64,000 nt of DNA from Lasiosphaeris hirsuta (GCA_030549175.1 JAUKUA010000001.1:7688001-7752000); one strand, 5' to 3'. Shown: positions 54,346 through 64,000, numbered from the stretch's first letter. Program-made: numbers and translations. The notes: generated by a model not told the origin, from the letters alone.

Positions 54346-55716
54346 GGCAAGCGGTTTACAAAATAAAAGGCACTCCAAATTGGTCTTGGCAAGTCACTGC
54401 GCTAACACATGCACTAACAATTCTACCATTTTTCATCACTCCACTCATCACTCCACACACCGCCAGCCGCAACACTGTATCAACACCACTACCATTACAA
54501 GATGGCTGTTGGCGATCATCACCATCTCACACCTAAAAAGTCACAGATTCTTGGTACAGTTGCTTTTCTGGATAGCCATAAGGTACCACCACTACCTCCT
54601 ATCTTTAAAACTGAAATTTTCCGCCATTTTGGGGTTAGTGAGCGCCGTGGCTGGCAAATCCTTCACGATGGTCGCGAACGAAGGCACCTCGAGGTGGAAA
54701 CACGAGGACGGAAAAAGCTCCTTTCGCCAGCCGATTTACTAGCAATGGAGAGCGTTCTCTGGCAATTCGGTTTTCAAGGCCGATCTCTCAGTTGACAAGG
54801 TCTTGCCTTGGAAGCAGGTATCTCCTCAGGGATTACCGGCGTTCTTTCTTCCCGTACAATCGAACGAGCGATGAGGACTTTAAACTACCGAAAATGTATC
54901 GCCTGCGAAGAAGGATTCGTATCGCCATCAAACGCAAAAAGACGGGTTCAAGGCGCTAAACTCGCCCTTCAATTTCGCCCTCGCCCGGAAAATTGGCATG
55001 ATATCCGTTGGTCAGATGAATGCCATTTTGGATTATTTTCTGAAAAGAAAGATTCAGATCATCAGGAAACCCGGTGAACGGTATTGTCCTGATTGTATTC
55101 ACCACCCCGAGGAACCACCAAAAAGAACGGAAATCCGTCGATACCATGTGTGGGCTGCTGTTGGATGGGATTTTAAATCGGAAATCCATTTCTACGAAGT
55201 TCCAACAAACACGAACGGAAAGATGAGCTTACAAATCTATCGTGATGAGGTTCTAGAAAAGGTTGTTGGTCCTTGGATTTCCCGTGGAGATGTTTTTGTG
55301 CTAGAAGAAGATGGGGATTCAGGGCATGGAGGCGGGAAATTCTAAGCGAAAGAATATCGTGAAGGAGTGGAAGGAAACTCATGGATTGAAGAATTACTTC
55401 AATACTCCCGGTTCTCCTGACTTATCGCCGATTGAGAAATTGTTGGAGGGCTGTGAAGCAGTATATCTGTGTAAATCGTCGAATTGGATCTGATATTAAG
55501 GAGTTGGTATTAGAAGGATGGAGGCGAATTAGTCAGGTGAAGATTAATGGGTATGTGGATTCTATGGTAAGGAGGATGCAAGATGTGTTAGTGGGGGAGG
55601 GTCAAATGACTGGGTGGTAGTACTTGGTAGATACCTGTATTTGTATAGAAATTCGCCCTGTGAGCAGGTAGTCATTAAGTAATGAGTGCCTTTTATTTTG
55701 TCAACCGCTTGCCCGG
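54346..55716 (+). mobile_element. Tc1/mariner-type element of about 1.37 kb
   Basis: TIRs of about 30 bp lie near 54346-54375 and 55686-55716, sharing CAAGCGGTT, one mismatch, and then ACAAAATAAAAGGCACTC. The outer limits and the target duplication are not certain because the first bases differ (CCGGCAAG against CCGGGCAAG). A transposase gene fills the space between. Confidence 0.75.
54502..55620 (+). pseudogene. Tc1/mariner-type transposase, frameshifted
   Basis: From ATG 54502 (LTPKKSQILGTVAFLDSHK) the frame passes a helix-turn-helix region, one TGA at about 54793, then TIERAMRTLNYRKC and the first catalytic Asp (IRWSDECHFGLF). A frameshift near 55040 leads to KPGERYCPDCIHHPEEPP, RYHVWAAVGWDFKS and VLEEDGDSGHGGGK (second Asp). 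A second frameshift near 55330 gives TPGSPDLSPIEKLLEG, and a third leads to the C-terminus ending at 55620. This is the fungal Ant1-like branch as far as can be judged from memory. It is inactive. Confidence 0.75.
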
Positions 55717-56164
55717 CTCACCCCAGCTCAGGACTACGGACGAAAACGGAAATTTGGTGTGCCCAGATTCGTCTCAGATTTAATCAAGCAGGTTTACGAT
55801 CTAGTTGGGCGAACCTGGAGCACGCCGAGCCGAGGACCCCGAGTCGCCCGAGTCGCCCGAGCCGCCCGAGCCGCCCGAGCCGCCCGAGCCTGTGGTGCCC
55901 GGCCCCACACAAGGTATCCTGATCCAGGCTCACCACCTGGATTATGACGGCGCACTGACATCAGAGTTAAGGCTTTACCTGCACCACCGTTATGATCAGA
56001 TATTGATCAGGATCCCGTGATTATCATACCCGATTTCTTGTATTTATATATCTTAGTAGACGTCGGTCCGATTTTCTGTTTTTCTTTCTAACACAGCCCA
56101 CAACGGCGAGAGCGCCTAACATCCGTTCTTACTTGTAATTATCAGTGTAATTATCACTACTACA
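55717..56164. other. Intergenic with a coding-like minisatellite
   Basis: Contains the inverted copy of the TCCTGAGCTGGGGTGA motif at about 55717-55733 and a 9-bp tandem repeat. No gene was seen. Confidence 0.4.
55841..55885 (+). repeat. Five copies of a 9-bp unit
   Basis: The units are GAGTCGCCC (twice) and GAGCCGCCC (three times) in tandem. It is a simple GC-rich minisatellite. Confidence 0.85.
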
Positions 56165-56434
56165 ATGTGCTTTGAAGCTACTTGCGATATATGCAGTAAT
56201 ACCCCCCCCCCCCCCCGCTCAAGATTACACTTCCGACAAGCTGACAATGGCATGTTCTGTGTAGAAAAGACTGCCTGGCGCGGATGCGGAAACCATATCC
56301 CTACGGTTATGGACAAGGTCCAGGAGTCGCATTGGTGTACTTGCGAGCCCAAAGTAGAGAAGGACGGAAAGAAGTATCCACCACGGGCGGCCGAGAGCCG
56401 CCCCGCTCTGGCGCCCCAGCCGGCGATGTCATGA
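56165..56434 (+). CDS. Small Cys-rich fungal protein, 2 exons
   Basis: Exons 56165-56195 and 56265-56434 give 66 residues: MCFEATCDIC, then KKTAWRGCGNHIPTVMDKV, QESHWCTCEPKVEKDGK and YPPRAAE. The 69-bp intron (GTAATA to TAG, CTGAC branch site) contains a run of about 17 C. Without splicing the frame also stays open, but a Pro run would separate the cysteine pair from TAWRGCG. Small proteins with C-x-x-C, WxGCGxHIPxVMD and WCxCEPKV are common in filamentous fungi and have no known function (from memory). The cysteines could bind one zinc ion. Confidence 0.65.
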   Translation: MCFEATCDICSNTPPPPRSRLHFRQADNGMFCVEKTAWRGCGNHIPTVMDKVQESHWCTCEPKVEKDGKKYPPRAAESRPALAPQPAMS

Positions 56435-56882
56435 GGGAACGGACAGGTGGGATGACTATGGAGAGATGGGAGGAAAGCCGGTGAAGGATGTATTCGAGAT
56501 ACGTAAAATAGGTTGGAGATGGCGAATTTACATGTAGAATGGAATGACTAAGCTCTGAGGTATATTGCCACTTGGTTCATTTGAGTTTGGTGACAAGTTG
56601 TGAACAATGAGGAAGGCAACAAAACACTAGCACAAAGGGTGAGGCGATTGTATCCACATGCTTGCTCGGCTGGTCGCCGTCCAGAACGGGAAATCGTATG
56701 ATGATGGGGAACTTTTACCAACCCCGAACCTATCACTACATGGGCCCGGCTCGTCGGGCTTCGAACCTTCAAGTCGGCAGATCATATAAGCAATGATCAT
56801 TGTTCACACTCGCCGCCCAAACTCTTCGTAAACAATATCAATCACCCATGACGACTTATTGCGCACTTATATCTAGTCCAGC
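56435..56882. other. Upstream region of the sulfate permease gene
   Basis: No gene was seen. A minus-strand frame (56772-56548) has no domain. Confidence 0.4.
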
Positions 56883-59379
56883 ATGTCACGCTTCGCAAAA
56901 TCTATTGCTGACCTAGCGCGCAACCTTTTCAAGATTGAGCGCCCCGAGCGCAAACAACAGCCAGTCTACTTCTCACACGGCACCGACGGCGTCATCGATT
57001 ACTACACCGAGCCCGAACCAACCGTGGGGGAATGGCTTCGCTCGCTCGCCCCATCGGCCGCGGGCGTGCTCGCATACATTCGTAGTATTTTCGTTTGTAC
57101 ACAATGGCTTCCGCGCTACAACCTGACATGGCTCGTTGGCGACGTTATTGCAGGTCTTACGGTAGGGTTTGTGGTAATACCACAGGCCATGGCGTATGCA
57201 CTATTGGCTATGTTATCTCCCGAGTATGGTCTCTACACCAGCTTTGTTGGCGCTGCTCTGTACTGGATCTTTGGAACCTCCAAGGATATCGTCATTGGTG
57301 TTAGTATTGGGTGGGCCCACGAACCGCTGGGCCGCCGATGTTTAGCTAACTATCGGATTGATAGACCACTGCCGTAGGGTCACTTCTCATCGGATCAGCC
57401 ATCAGTTCGGTTCAAGAACAACGGCCCGGCGTTTACACCAATGAGGAGATTGCGAAGGCGTTGACCTCAGTCTCGGGTATGATTCTGCTAGGAATCGGAT
57501 TCTTGCGTCTCGGATGGATCATCGAGTTCATTCCTTATATTCCCATCTCGGCATTCGTGACCGCGGCCGCCATCACCATCATGGCAACTCAGTTCCCAAC
57601 CCTCATGGGCATCACCGGCGTTAATACCAGAGACGCACCTTATTTGGTGATCATCAACTCTCTCAAGGGCTTGCCGAGGACACAAGTCGATGCTGCAATT
57701 GGGTTGTCCTCAATTGCTCTGCTGTACGCCATCCGATACTTCTGTGCGAGGATGGAACACCGCTACTCGGCGAAACAGAAGATGTGGGCGATTATCTCGT
57801 CACTACGGCTTACGTTTACCATATTACTATATACGCTCGTTAGCTGGCTCGTCAACCGCAATAACACGGGGAAAAGCCCCTTTCGGATCGTCGGCCCCAT
57901 CGAGAGAGGTGATGCATCTCAGTTCCCACCTGGCAAGCAGAGTCTAACGTGACGCAAACAGGGTTCAAGCACGCCGGACCACCGCCGTTGGATGCGGATC
58001 TGGTAACACTCGTGCTCCCCGAGCTCCCCGCCATTCTCATCATCCTGATCATTGAGCACATCGCCATTGCAAAGTCCTTTGGGCACAGGTTCAACTACAC
58101 CGTGGTCCCATCCCAAGAGATCCTTGCCCAGGGCGCTTCGAACCTGTTGGGAACTTTCGTCGGCGGCTACGTCTGCACCGGTTCCTTCGGCGCTTCGGCC
58201 GTGCTGTCCAAAGCGGGCGTACGGACTCCTCTCGCGGGTCTCGTGAGCGCCGTTGTCCTCGTCCTCGCACTGTACGCCCTTACGGCCGTCTTCTACTACA
58301 TCCCCATGGCCGCGCTCGCGGGACTGATCATCCACGCCATCGCCAACCTCCCGACGACGCCCAGGACGCTGTACACGTACTGGAAGCTCTCGCCGCCCGA
58401 GTTTATCGTGTGGTGGATCGGCGTCCTCGTTGCCATCTTTGCGTCCCTCGAAATCTCAATCTACGTTACCATCTGCGTCTCCCTCGCCCTCCTGCTGATC
58501 CGCCTCGCCCGGGCGCAGGGTCGTTTCCTCGGTCAGACGCGCGTTTACCACTACCCCTACCGAGACCACCCAGAGCCACATGCAGAATCCTACAAGCACA
58601 CCCACGCCGAACATGGAGCCCGAAACATCTACCTCCCTCTCGACCACCACGACGCTTCCAACCCCTCGGTGACCATCTCGGCCCCGCACCCGGGCGTTTT
58701 CATCTACCGCTTCCCGTCAGGCTTCAACTACACTAACCAAGCGCAGCACATCCGTCTCTTAGTCAATCACATCCGGACGCACACTCGTGCGGGCATGGCA
58801 CGGTTGGCGGACAATGCGCACCGTACATGGAGCGAGTCTGCCCCCCTAACTTTGGTAGATGCGGAGGAGGAGCACCTCCCCCGTCTTCGCGCTGTTGTTC
58901 TGGATTGCACGGCTGTCGATAACGTCGACATCACCTCCGTGCAGGGGTTGGTTGACGCGCGCAAGGCGCTCGATAGACATGCGTGCGCCGGCGCGGGCGG
59001 AGCGGGGGACGGGGAATGTGTGCAGTGGCATTTCGCGGGGCTGTGTAACCGGTGGGCGCGGAGGGCGTTCGCGGTCGCGGGGTTCGGGACACCGGTACAG
59101 GTACATGTACCGAGGGAGGGGAACCTCGAAGTACCTAGAGGGGAGATTGAGGAGAATCCGCTGGCGGGGTGGGAGCCGGTTTATGTGGTTGCCAGCCCAA
59201 CGGTACCTACCTCTATAGGAAGTTCGAGCGGAGGAGGGAAGGAGCAGATGGTGCATGGAGCGGATAGACCGTTTTTCCATGTCGATTTGATGGAGGCTGT
59301 GGATGCGGCAGTTAGGGCGGCTGAGAGGGCCGAGGGTCGCTTTGGGGGGCGCCATGGGCACGTCACGGTGCAGGTGTGA
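56883..59379 (+). CDS. SulP-family sulfate permease, 3 exons
   Basis: Exons 56883-57299, 57365-57908 and 57962-59379 give 792 residues, the usual fungal size. Introns are 65 and 53 bp; the first has donor GTTAGT and a GCTAAC branch site, and phases fit. The spliced protein reads WLPRYNLTWLVGDVIAGLTV and VIPQAMAYALLA, the SulP signature region. It continues across intron 1 as DIVIG-TTAVGSLLIGSAIS and across intron 2 as PIERG-FKHAGPPPLDADL. There are about 10-12 membrane segments, then a cytosolic STAS domain (about residues 610-740, with RAVVLDCTAVDNVDITSVQG). It imports sulfate, and in fungi possibly selenate or chromate, at the plasma membrane. Expression is typically raised on sulfur starvation (family knowledge). 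It sits 1.6 kb from the YeeE/YedE gene. Confidence 0.93.
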
Positions 59380-59670
59380 AAACCGAGCGGACGGGAGGTG
59401 TGGAGATGGGAAGACGGCGTGTTCGTAGCGGTTTGCTCTGACCAGGGGTAATCAGATTTCGCGGATGCATGTTTAGCTTGTTTGTATAAGGTGGTATGCA
59501 TTTTGTCCCGGCCACGTTATGCCGTAGTTACACCTCACACTTGATCCAGCGAACAGTCGAGTACGAGGTACACAATCGCTCCTCATAGTGCCCAGTCATC
59601 CTACCAAGATAGGTCGGTACCTACCTTAGGTATCTCGCCCCATTCCTCCTCGTCTCATGCACCGTAATCA
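59380..59670. other. Intergenic between converging genes
   Basis: The permease and the minus-strand secreted protein gene converge here. No gene was seen. Confidence 0.5.
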
Positions 59671-60440
59671 TCAAAGAGCCGCAAATACTCCAGCGGCCAA
59701 GCCCGCTGCCACGGCAGCAAGTCTTCCGGCCTTCCCGACGGTAGCGGCAGCGGCGGGGCTTGCTGTAGTTTGCGTCAGTGCTATGCTGCTGGTCGAGACC
59801 TGAGTGGCTGTAGAGGTACCCGTTGTATCCCTGCCTGTTCCGGCCCCGGTCCCGGTCTCGGTGGCTTATCATGCTCAGTGCCTCCTCAGACGAAACATTT
59901 GTTACAAGGAAAAGGATGGGAGGTGAGAGAGGATGACATACCGGCTGCCGTTGGTGTTGGTGACAAGGTTCCGCTGGTGGTGGGAAGCTGGGAGACAGCG
60001 GTAGTGACGAACTGGCCTAAGATGGGATTTTCTTAGCTACAAAGCACATGGTAAATGGTGAACAGTTTCGAGCTTCAGAATACTAGCTACGCACCTGCGG
60101 TGAAGGTCCAGTCAACCATGCTGGGGACGCTGCCAGTGCACGTCGCGCCGCAGGAGCAGCATGCCGGTGTGCCGCTCGCCACGGTCAGGATAGCTGACTG
60201 GGTGCAGCAGCCCACGTCGTCTTCGTTGTGGTAGTGCACATTGAGCAGAGCGGATCGCGGGCACTCCTCATCCTCGTTCAGATGAGCTGAGAGGACGGCG
60301 AGGAATGTAGAGGTCGGGAGCGGGCCCGACACAGGCGTGTTGGTGCAGACGGCATTGGTAGAGCTGCGCGTGCGGATACGCGAGGTGTCCTGGGCTAGTG
60401 TAGTCGGGGCGAGGAACGTGACGATGATGGAGCGGCGCAT
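59671..60440 (-). CDS. Secreted Cys-rich protein with GPI-like tail, 3 exons
   Basis: Minus-strand exons are 60440-60095, 60016-59942 and 59864-59671, giving 204 residues. Introns (78 and 77 bp) start GTGCGT and GTATGT and end TAG and AAG; phases fit. A short signal peptide (MRRSIIVTFLAPTTLAQ) is followed by a Cys-rich region with AVCTNTP, DEECPRSA, DVGCCTQSA and ACCSCGATCTGSVPSM. Then comes a Thr/Ser/Pro-rich, probably O-glycosylated segment, and a hydrophobic Ala-rich end (LAAVAAGLAAGVFAAL) typical of GPI anchoring. The Cys pattern resembles a conserved family of small fungal extracellular proteins without known function. The exon 2 and 3 reading frames only make sense when spliced. It lies between two sulfur-related transporters, but a role in sulfur metabolism is not indicated. 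Confidence 0.75.
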
Positions 60441-61029
60441 GGTGTTGGTTGTCAGTTGATCTCGGAGGCACACATGTAGGGGGTCAGGGTGGTCGATCTT
60501 GGATTTGCGAGTCCGGAATTGAGGCGGTGGCATTCTGAGCCAATTTATTTCTTAAAATTATTATCCACACGTCACGTTGCGTGTGCTGAGACCAAAATTT
60601 TGCATGACATGTCGAATCAGCTGATTGTCATAATAAAAGATCAATACAGTCTTTTGCCAAGGATTTGGTGAACATCGGACATGACAATAACGCGACGGGA
60701 GCGGGAGCGGGAGCGGGTTTTCAGACCCAACCGGATCATCAGATCCTCGAATACCATCCGCCGGCTTACGCAAGCCTTGGCAAGCTAGCTGGTGCCAAAA
60801 GAAACCAAACTCAATACCACGTAATACCTCGCCGCAGTGCTAACTTTCTGCTACAATCAGGTACTTTTCCGTACAGTCACCTTACCCTCTTTCTACCACC
60901 CAGTCATCCAACCCTCGCCCTTAAACACATCGTGCATTCGCACTACCATTGAATCTAGTAGCATATCTAGCAGATAGATAGATAGATATTAAAGAGGATA
61001 ATGACCAGCCAATCTACCACCTAAAATCT
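60441..61029. other. Intergenic
   Basis: No gene was seen. A short GATA-type microsatellite (about 60970-60985) lies in it. It is the upstream region of the secreted protein gene and the 3' flank of the YeeE/YedE gene. Confidence 0.45.
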
Positions 61030-62158
61030 CTAGAGAAACATTTTGGCCGTCAAGACGCCCGCCCCCAGGGCCGAACCAATCGTCAAAAAACTGCTCACAG
61101 ACAACAAGGACATGCCGGTGATTCCATGACCCGAGGTACATCCGCCGGCGATACGCGCCCCCATCACCATCACAAACCCTCCCAGGACAGACTGCCAAAG
61201 CGGGACGGCAGCAACGATTATAGGGATAGCTGACTCAGACTCAGATGGTTGGAACAGGGGCGTTATCGGCATTGCCTGGCTTACCAACCAGGCTCCCCCA
61301 ACAATCCCCCCTGCGAACACGACCGACATGCCCTTGGGCCTCTGGCTCTCGGACTCGCCGGGGGAATAGAACGGCCACCAAACAAAATCGCCCGCCTCTT
61401 CAAATGCCGTCGATACACCCACGGCGCTGCGGCGAAGCAGCAAGGACACGAGCTGGGCGAGGCCAATCAACAGACCCCCGGCGATGGGACGCGTAGCCGC
61501 AAAACCACCACGTGAGGCCGACGAGAAGAGCGTGAGGCCAGCAACGATGGCGACCAGCACAGCCTCGAAGGTGCCAGCCACCACATAACGGTTGATGCCG
61601 AGGGACTCGTGCACGGTACGCGAGGGCTCCCTTTCATTTTCCGTAATCTCCGATTTGGGAGGTTTGCACGCGGCATTCGCGCGCAGCCAAGGGCGGACGA
61701 GGCTGGTGAAGCCGAGACCGCCGAGGAGGGCACCTACCAGCGCAGGAAAGCCCGATGGCAGGCCGGCACCGACCTGGGCGAGGACGGTGCCCGGACAGCT
61801 GCGCGCGAGGGCCATTCCAACGCCGAGGAGGGCACCGCCGATGAGGTTACCGTCGTAGTGCGCGAAGAGGCCCAGAGGGGAGTAGCATCGCGGCGCGAGC
61901 TTGACAATGTTCGCCGTGTGGAAGGCCAATATGAGGAGGCTAAATTGAGCGTTAGTAACATGCGCTTAAGTCGCTGAACTGCCGGAGCATTCCATGGGAG
62001 AGAGAAACTAACGTGCTGCTGGCGGTCGCGGTGAGAAAGGTCTCCATCATATCCCAGTCCGCAAGTTTAAGCTGGCCGAGGATGACTGATGGCTGGTGGA
62101 CGCCCGAAGCAGTGAGGGCTGCGCCAAAGGCTATGCCCGAAAGAAGGGTGGTTGTCAT
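61030..62158 (-). CDS. YeeE/YedE-family sulfur (thiosulfate-type) transporter, 2 exons
   Basis: Minus-strand exons are 62158-62013 and 61939-61030, giving 351 residues. The intron (73 bp) has GTTAGT, TACTAAC and TTTAG, a textbook set; it joins TATASST to LLILAFHTANIV. The start ATG 62158 was chosen because the first hydrophobic segment (LLSGIAFGAALTASGV) follows at once. Nine or so hydrophobic segments alternate with two inverted halves. The family Cys motifs are present in both halves: ARSCPGTVLAQ and IAGGCTSGHGITGM. In bacteria this family (TsuA, PmpA/B) moves thiosulfate or other sulfane-sulfur compounds through conserved Cys (family knowledge). Here both halves are in one chain. It is transcribed away from the persulfide dioxygenase gene, 499 bp apart. 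Confidence 0.9.
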
Positions 62159-62657
62159 GTTGACTAGGTATCCCAAGATATGCTGAGATTAATGATGGGT
62201 TTGGAAATCCGGAAAGTTTGCTGAATGTAGGCAGGTACTTTTTTTATTTTTAAAGGAGGCAACATGTAGCTAGGTAGGTACCATGACCTAATAAACATTG
62301 ACAACCCGTGCTTGCCGTGTTCCGGCGATTAACGCAACACATCAGGGCTTCGTCACGAGTTTCCATCCCGTTGAGGTCCCCGTGCAGCGGGGGACTTACA
62401 AATCGAGTCGCCGAACAAAGGCAACTCGCCACCGGGAACCTGGTCTGATCCGACCGGAGCGCTCGCCGAGAGTCGCGTGATTGTGGGGGAATTGAATCGG
62501 CGAATTCCCATTTTGGGGATCATCACGCCACAACTGGAAACCAGGACCGTCAGTCAAGATAACACAGACTTTTAAATCGATTCCACAAAGAACCCCCCCG
62601 AAGCATTTCCCCCAACTTACCACAACCATTATCTTTGCACGAATCTATTCTACCACC
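62159..62657. promoter_or_regulatory. 499-bp shared upstream region of the transporter/dioxygenase pair
   Basis: The two ATGs face away from each other across 499 bp with no other gene. A divergent, possibly co-regulated promoter is likely (inference). No binding site could be assigned with confidence. Confidence 0.5.
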
Positions 62658-63599
62658 ATGGTTGTGTCACAGCCGCCCAACGTCGAAAGCATTTTCGAGC
62701 CCAACACGGGCACTTGGCAGTATATAGTCTCGGACGCGGTGACCAACGACGCCGTCGTCATCGACAGCGTGCTCGACTACGAAGCGTCGACCAACGCCAT
62801 TGGCAATGCCAACGCCGAGCGCCTCCTGACCCTAATCAAGGAGCGTGGCTATAATATCGTCGCCATCCTCGAGACGCACGCGCACGCCGACCACCTCACG
62901 GCGGCGCGCTACCTCCAGCAGAGGCTCCTCCGCCGCGGCAAGCCTTCCCCTCCGATCTGCATCGGCAAGCGCATCGCCCAGGTGCAGCACACCTTTGCCA
63001 TCAAGTACGGCGTGCCTGAGGCCGAGTACGCCGGCGCGTTCGACCGCCTGCTCGACGACGACGACGACATCCGCATCGGCCGCCTGCACTGCAAGGTGCT
63101 GCACCTCCCCGGCCACACGCCCGACCACATCGGCTACGTGATCGGCCACAACGTCTTCGTTGGCGACTCGCTTTTCCTGCCCGACGTCGGTTCGGCGCGC
63201 TGCGACTTCCCCGGCGGCGACGCGCGCACCCTGTTCAGGTCCGTGACCGAGAAGCTGTACGCGCTCCCGGATCACTACCGCATCTTTGTCGGGCACGACT
63301 ATCCACCCGGGGTGAACGTGAAGGGGGACAGAACGGAACCGCGGGCGTTCGCCACCGTTGCGGAGCAGCGGCGCGATAACAAGCATATCCGGGGCGGGGT
63401 GAACGAGAGCGAGTTTATCGCCTGGCGGACGGAGCGCGACGCAACGCTGGCGGAGCCGAGGCTGATGCACCAGTCGCTCCAGTTCAACATCCGCGGCGGC
63501 AGGCTGCCCGAAGCCAGTGAACATGGCCATCGGTTTTTGCACCTGCCATTGAAGGTGTCCGATGAGGTGTGGGACTGGGGCTTTGCGCCTCAGGGATAG
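62658..63599 (+). CDS. ETHE1-like persulfide dioxygenase (metallo-beta-lactamase fold)
   Basis: The protein has 313 residues, no intron, and ATG 62658 in the context CACCATGG. The enzyme oxidises glutathione persulfide to sulfite and glutathione using one Fe(II). The metallo-beta-lactamase residues are all visible: ETHAHADHL (His74, His76, Asp78, His79), PGHTPDH (His153), VGDSLF (Asp170) and VGHDYPPG (His213). SARCDFPGGDARTLF matches the family. His74 (or 79), His153 and Asp170 correspond to the iron site of ETHE1. The C-terminal NMRGG-type segment is FNIRGGRLPE. There is no obvious mitochondrial targeting sequence. The Blh-type bacterial homologues stand next to YeeE/YedE genes in bigR operons, so the neighbour supports a role in oxidising imported sulfane sulfur. 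Confidence 0.93.
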   Translation: MVVSQPPNVESIFEPNTGTWQYIVSDAVTNDAVVIDSVLDYEASTNAIGNANAERLLTLIKERGYNIVAILETHAHADHLTAARYLQQRLLRRGKPSPPICIGKRIAQVQHTFAIKYGVPEAEYAGAFDRLLDDDDDIRIGRLHCKVLHLPGHTPDHIGYVIGHNVFVGDSLFLPDVGSARCDFPGGDARTLFRSVTEKLYALPDHYRIFVGHDYPPGVNVKGDRTEPRAFATVAEQRRDNKHIRGGVNESEFIAWRTERDATLAEPRLMHQSLQFNIRGGRLPEASEHGHRFLHLPLKVSDEVWDWGFAPQG

Positions 63600-63830
63600 A
63601 ATGTCTTTGTAACACCGTAGTGGATGTCTGTGGAATACAAGATCTGGCACAAAACGCAAATCCAAACTTGGACCGCAAAGCATGTGAAAATCACTCCCAA
63701 GGGTGAGTAGAATTGTTCTGGAGCGAGAAGACGGGATCATCAAGGTCGAAGATCCTTGTTCAGATCCTTGTTCAGATCTGGGGCTTGGAAACACCTGGGC
63801 GATGACAGGAGCTGTCCACGACCTGATGAC
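63600..63830. other. Intergenic with a short repeat
   Basis: Contains two tandem copies of GATCCTTGTTCA at 63751-63774. No gene was seen. Confidence 0.5.
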
Positions 63831-64000
63831 ATGATGGCTGGCTTGTGCAACCGAGTTCTCTTATTAACGTCCCATGTCAAACAGCTACGAGATGCTATCG
63901 ATTCCATGGAAGCTCGTGGCATCATCGACCCACGATCCAGCGCTGAAACATTTCTACTTCAATATGTGGCGCGGTATTGGTCGCGCCACATCCGCGCGGC
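63831..64000 (+). other. Possible 5' part of a gene running off the right edge
   Basis: From ATG 63831 a frame of 56 complete codons stays open to the last base, reading LLLTSHVKQLRDAIDSMEAR and then SSAETFLLQYVARYWSRHIR. Composition is like a real protein, but no domain is recognised and upstream stops do not settle the start. It may equally be an internal exon. Confidence 0.3.

Noticed and set aside
61245..61977. Plus-strand frames across the YeeE/YedE gene
   Set aside because: Antisense shadows; the minus-strand frame has membrane segments and family Cys motifs.
62832..63794. A 320-residue minus-strand frame
   Set aside because: Antisense shadow of the persulfide dioxygenase gene, caused by high GC in third codon positions.

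Overview
The window looks like nuclear DNA of a filamentous ascomycete (Pezizomycotina, Sordariomycete-like). The evidence is short GT-AG introns with CTAAC/CTGAC-type branch sites, HET, NACHT-ankyrin and other NLR-type genes, a Ty3/Gypsy chromovirus, pogo- and mariner-type DNA transposons, and mutation of repeats in the CpA-to-TpA pattern of repeat-induced point mutation (RIP). Everything here comes from reading the sequence; no database search was run.

Left part (1-7 kb): a 5'-cut protein kinase with an FHA-like N-terminal region; a three-exon gene on the minus strand for a GPI-anchored BIM1/X325-type copper-binding protein; a long stretch with no supported gene; and a secreted Ala/Thr-repeat and Lys-Gly-repeat protein.

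Accessory region (7-42 kb): mostly remains of fungal recognition genes. HET fragments lie at 7.2 and 33.3-34.8 kb. There is a broken AcuF-like zinc-finger gene, a mariner relic, a frameshifted nucleoside-phosphorylase-domain gene beside NLR debris (10-12.7 kb), a frameshifted beta-lactamase-like serine hydrolase (13.3-15 kb), a Kelch relic, an HNH relic and another NLR relic (37.9-38.3 kb). Three genes look intact: a 1302-residue NACHT-ankyrin NLR with almost identical ankyrin units (17.1-21.1 kb), an alkaline ceramidase (25.8-26.7 kb) and a full-length HET protein (28.9-31.1 kb). A complete 1861-bp pogo-type element sits at 31.5-33.3 kb.

Transposon nest (41.2-53.5 kb): a 1.9-kb pogo-type element with 42-bp terminal inverted repeats (TIRs) was interrupted by a 10.4-kb composite Gypsy insertion carrying three LTRs of exactly 1323 bp, flanked by the target duplication CTCGA. 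One Gypsy copy is inserted in another. The interior is heavily RIP-mutated and AT-rich, while the outer edges are much less affected. A mariner-like element follows at 54.3-55.7 kb.

Right part (56-64 kb) is gene-dense again: a small Cys-rich protein, a SulP sulfate permease, a secreted Cys-rich protein with a GPI-like tail, and a head-to-head pair of a YeeE/YedE (thiosulfate-type) transporter and an ETHE1-like persulfide dioxygenase. The permease, YeeE/YedE protein and dioxygenase together suggest a sulfur import and oxidation neighbourhood; the divergent pair resembles the gene content of bacterial bigR-type operons.
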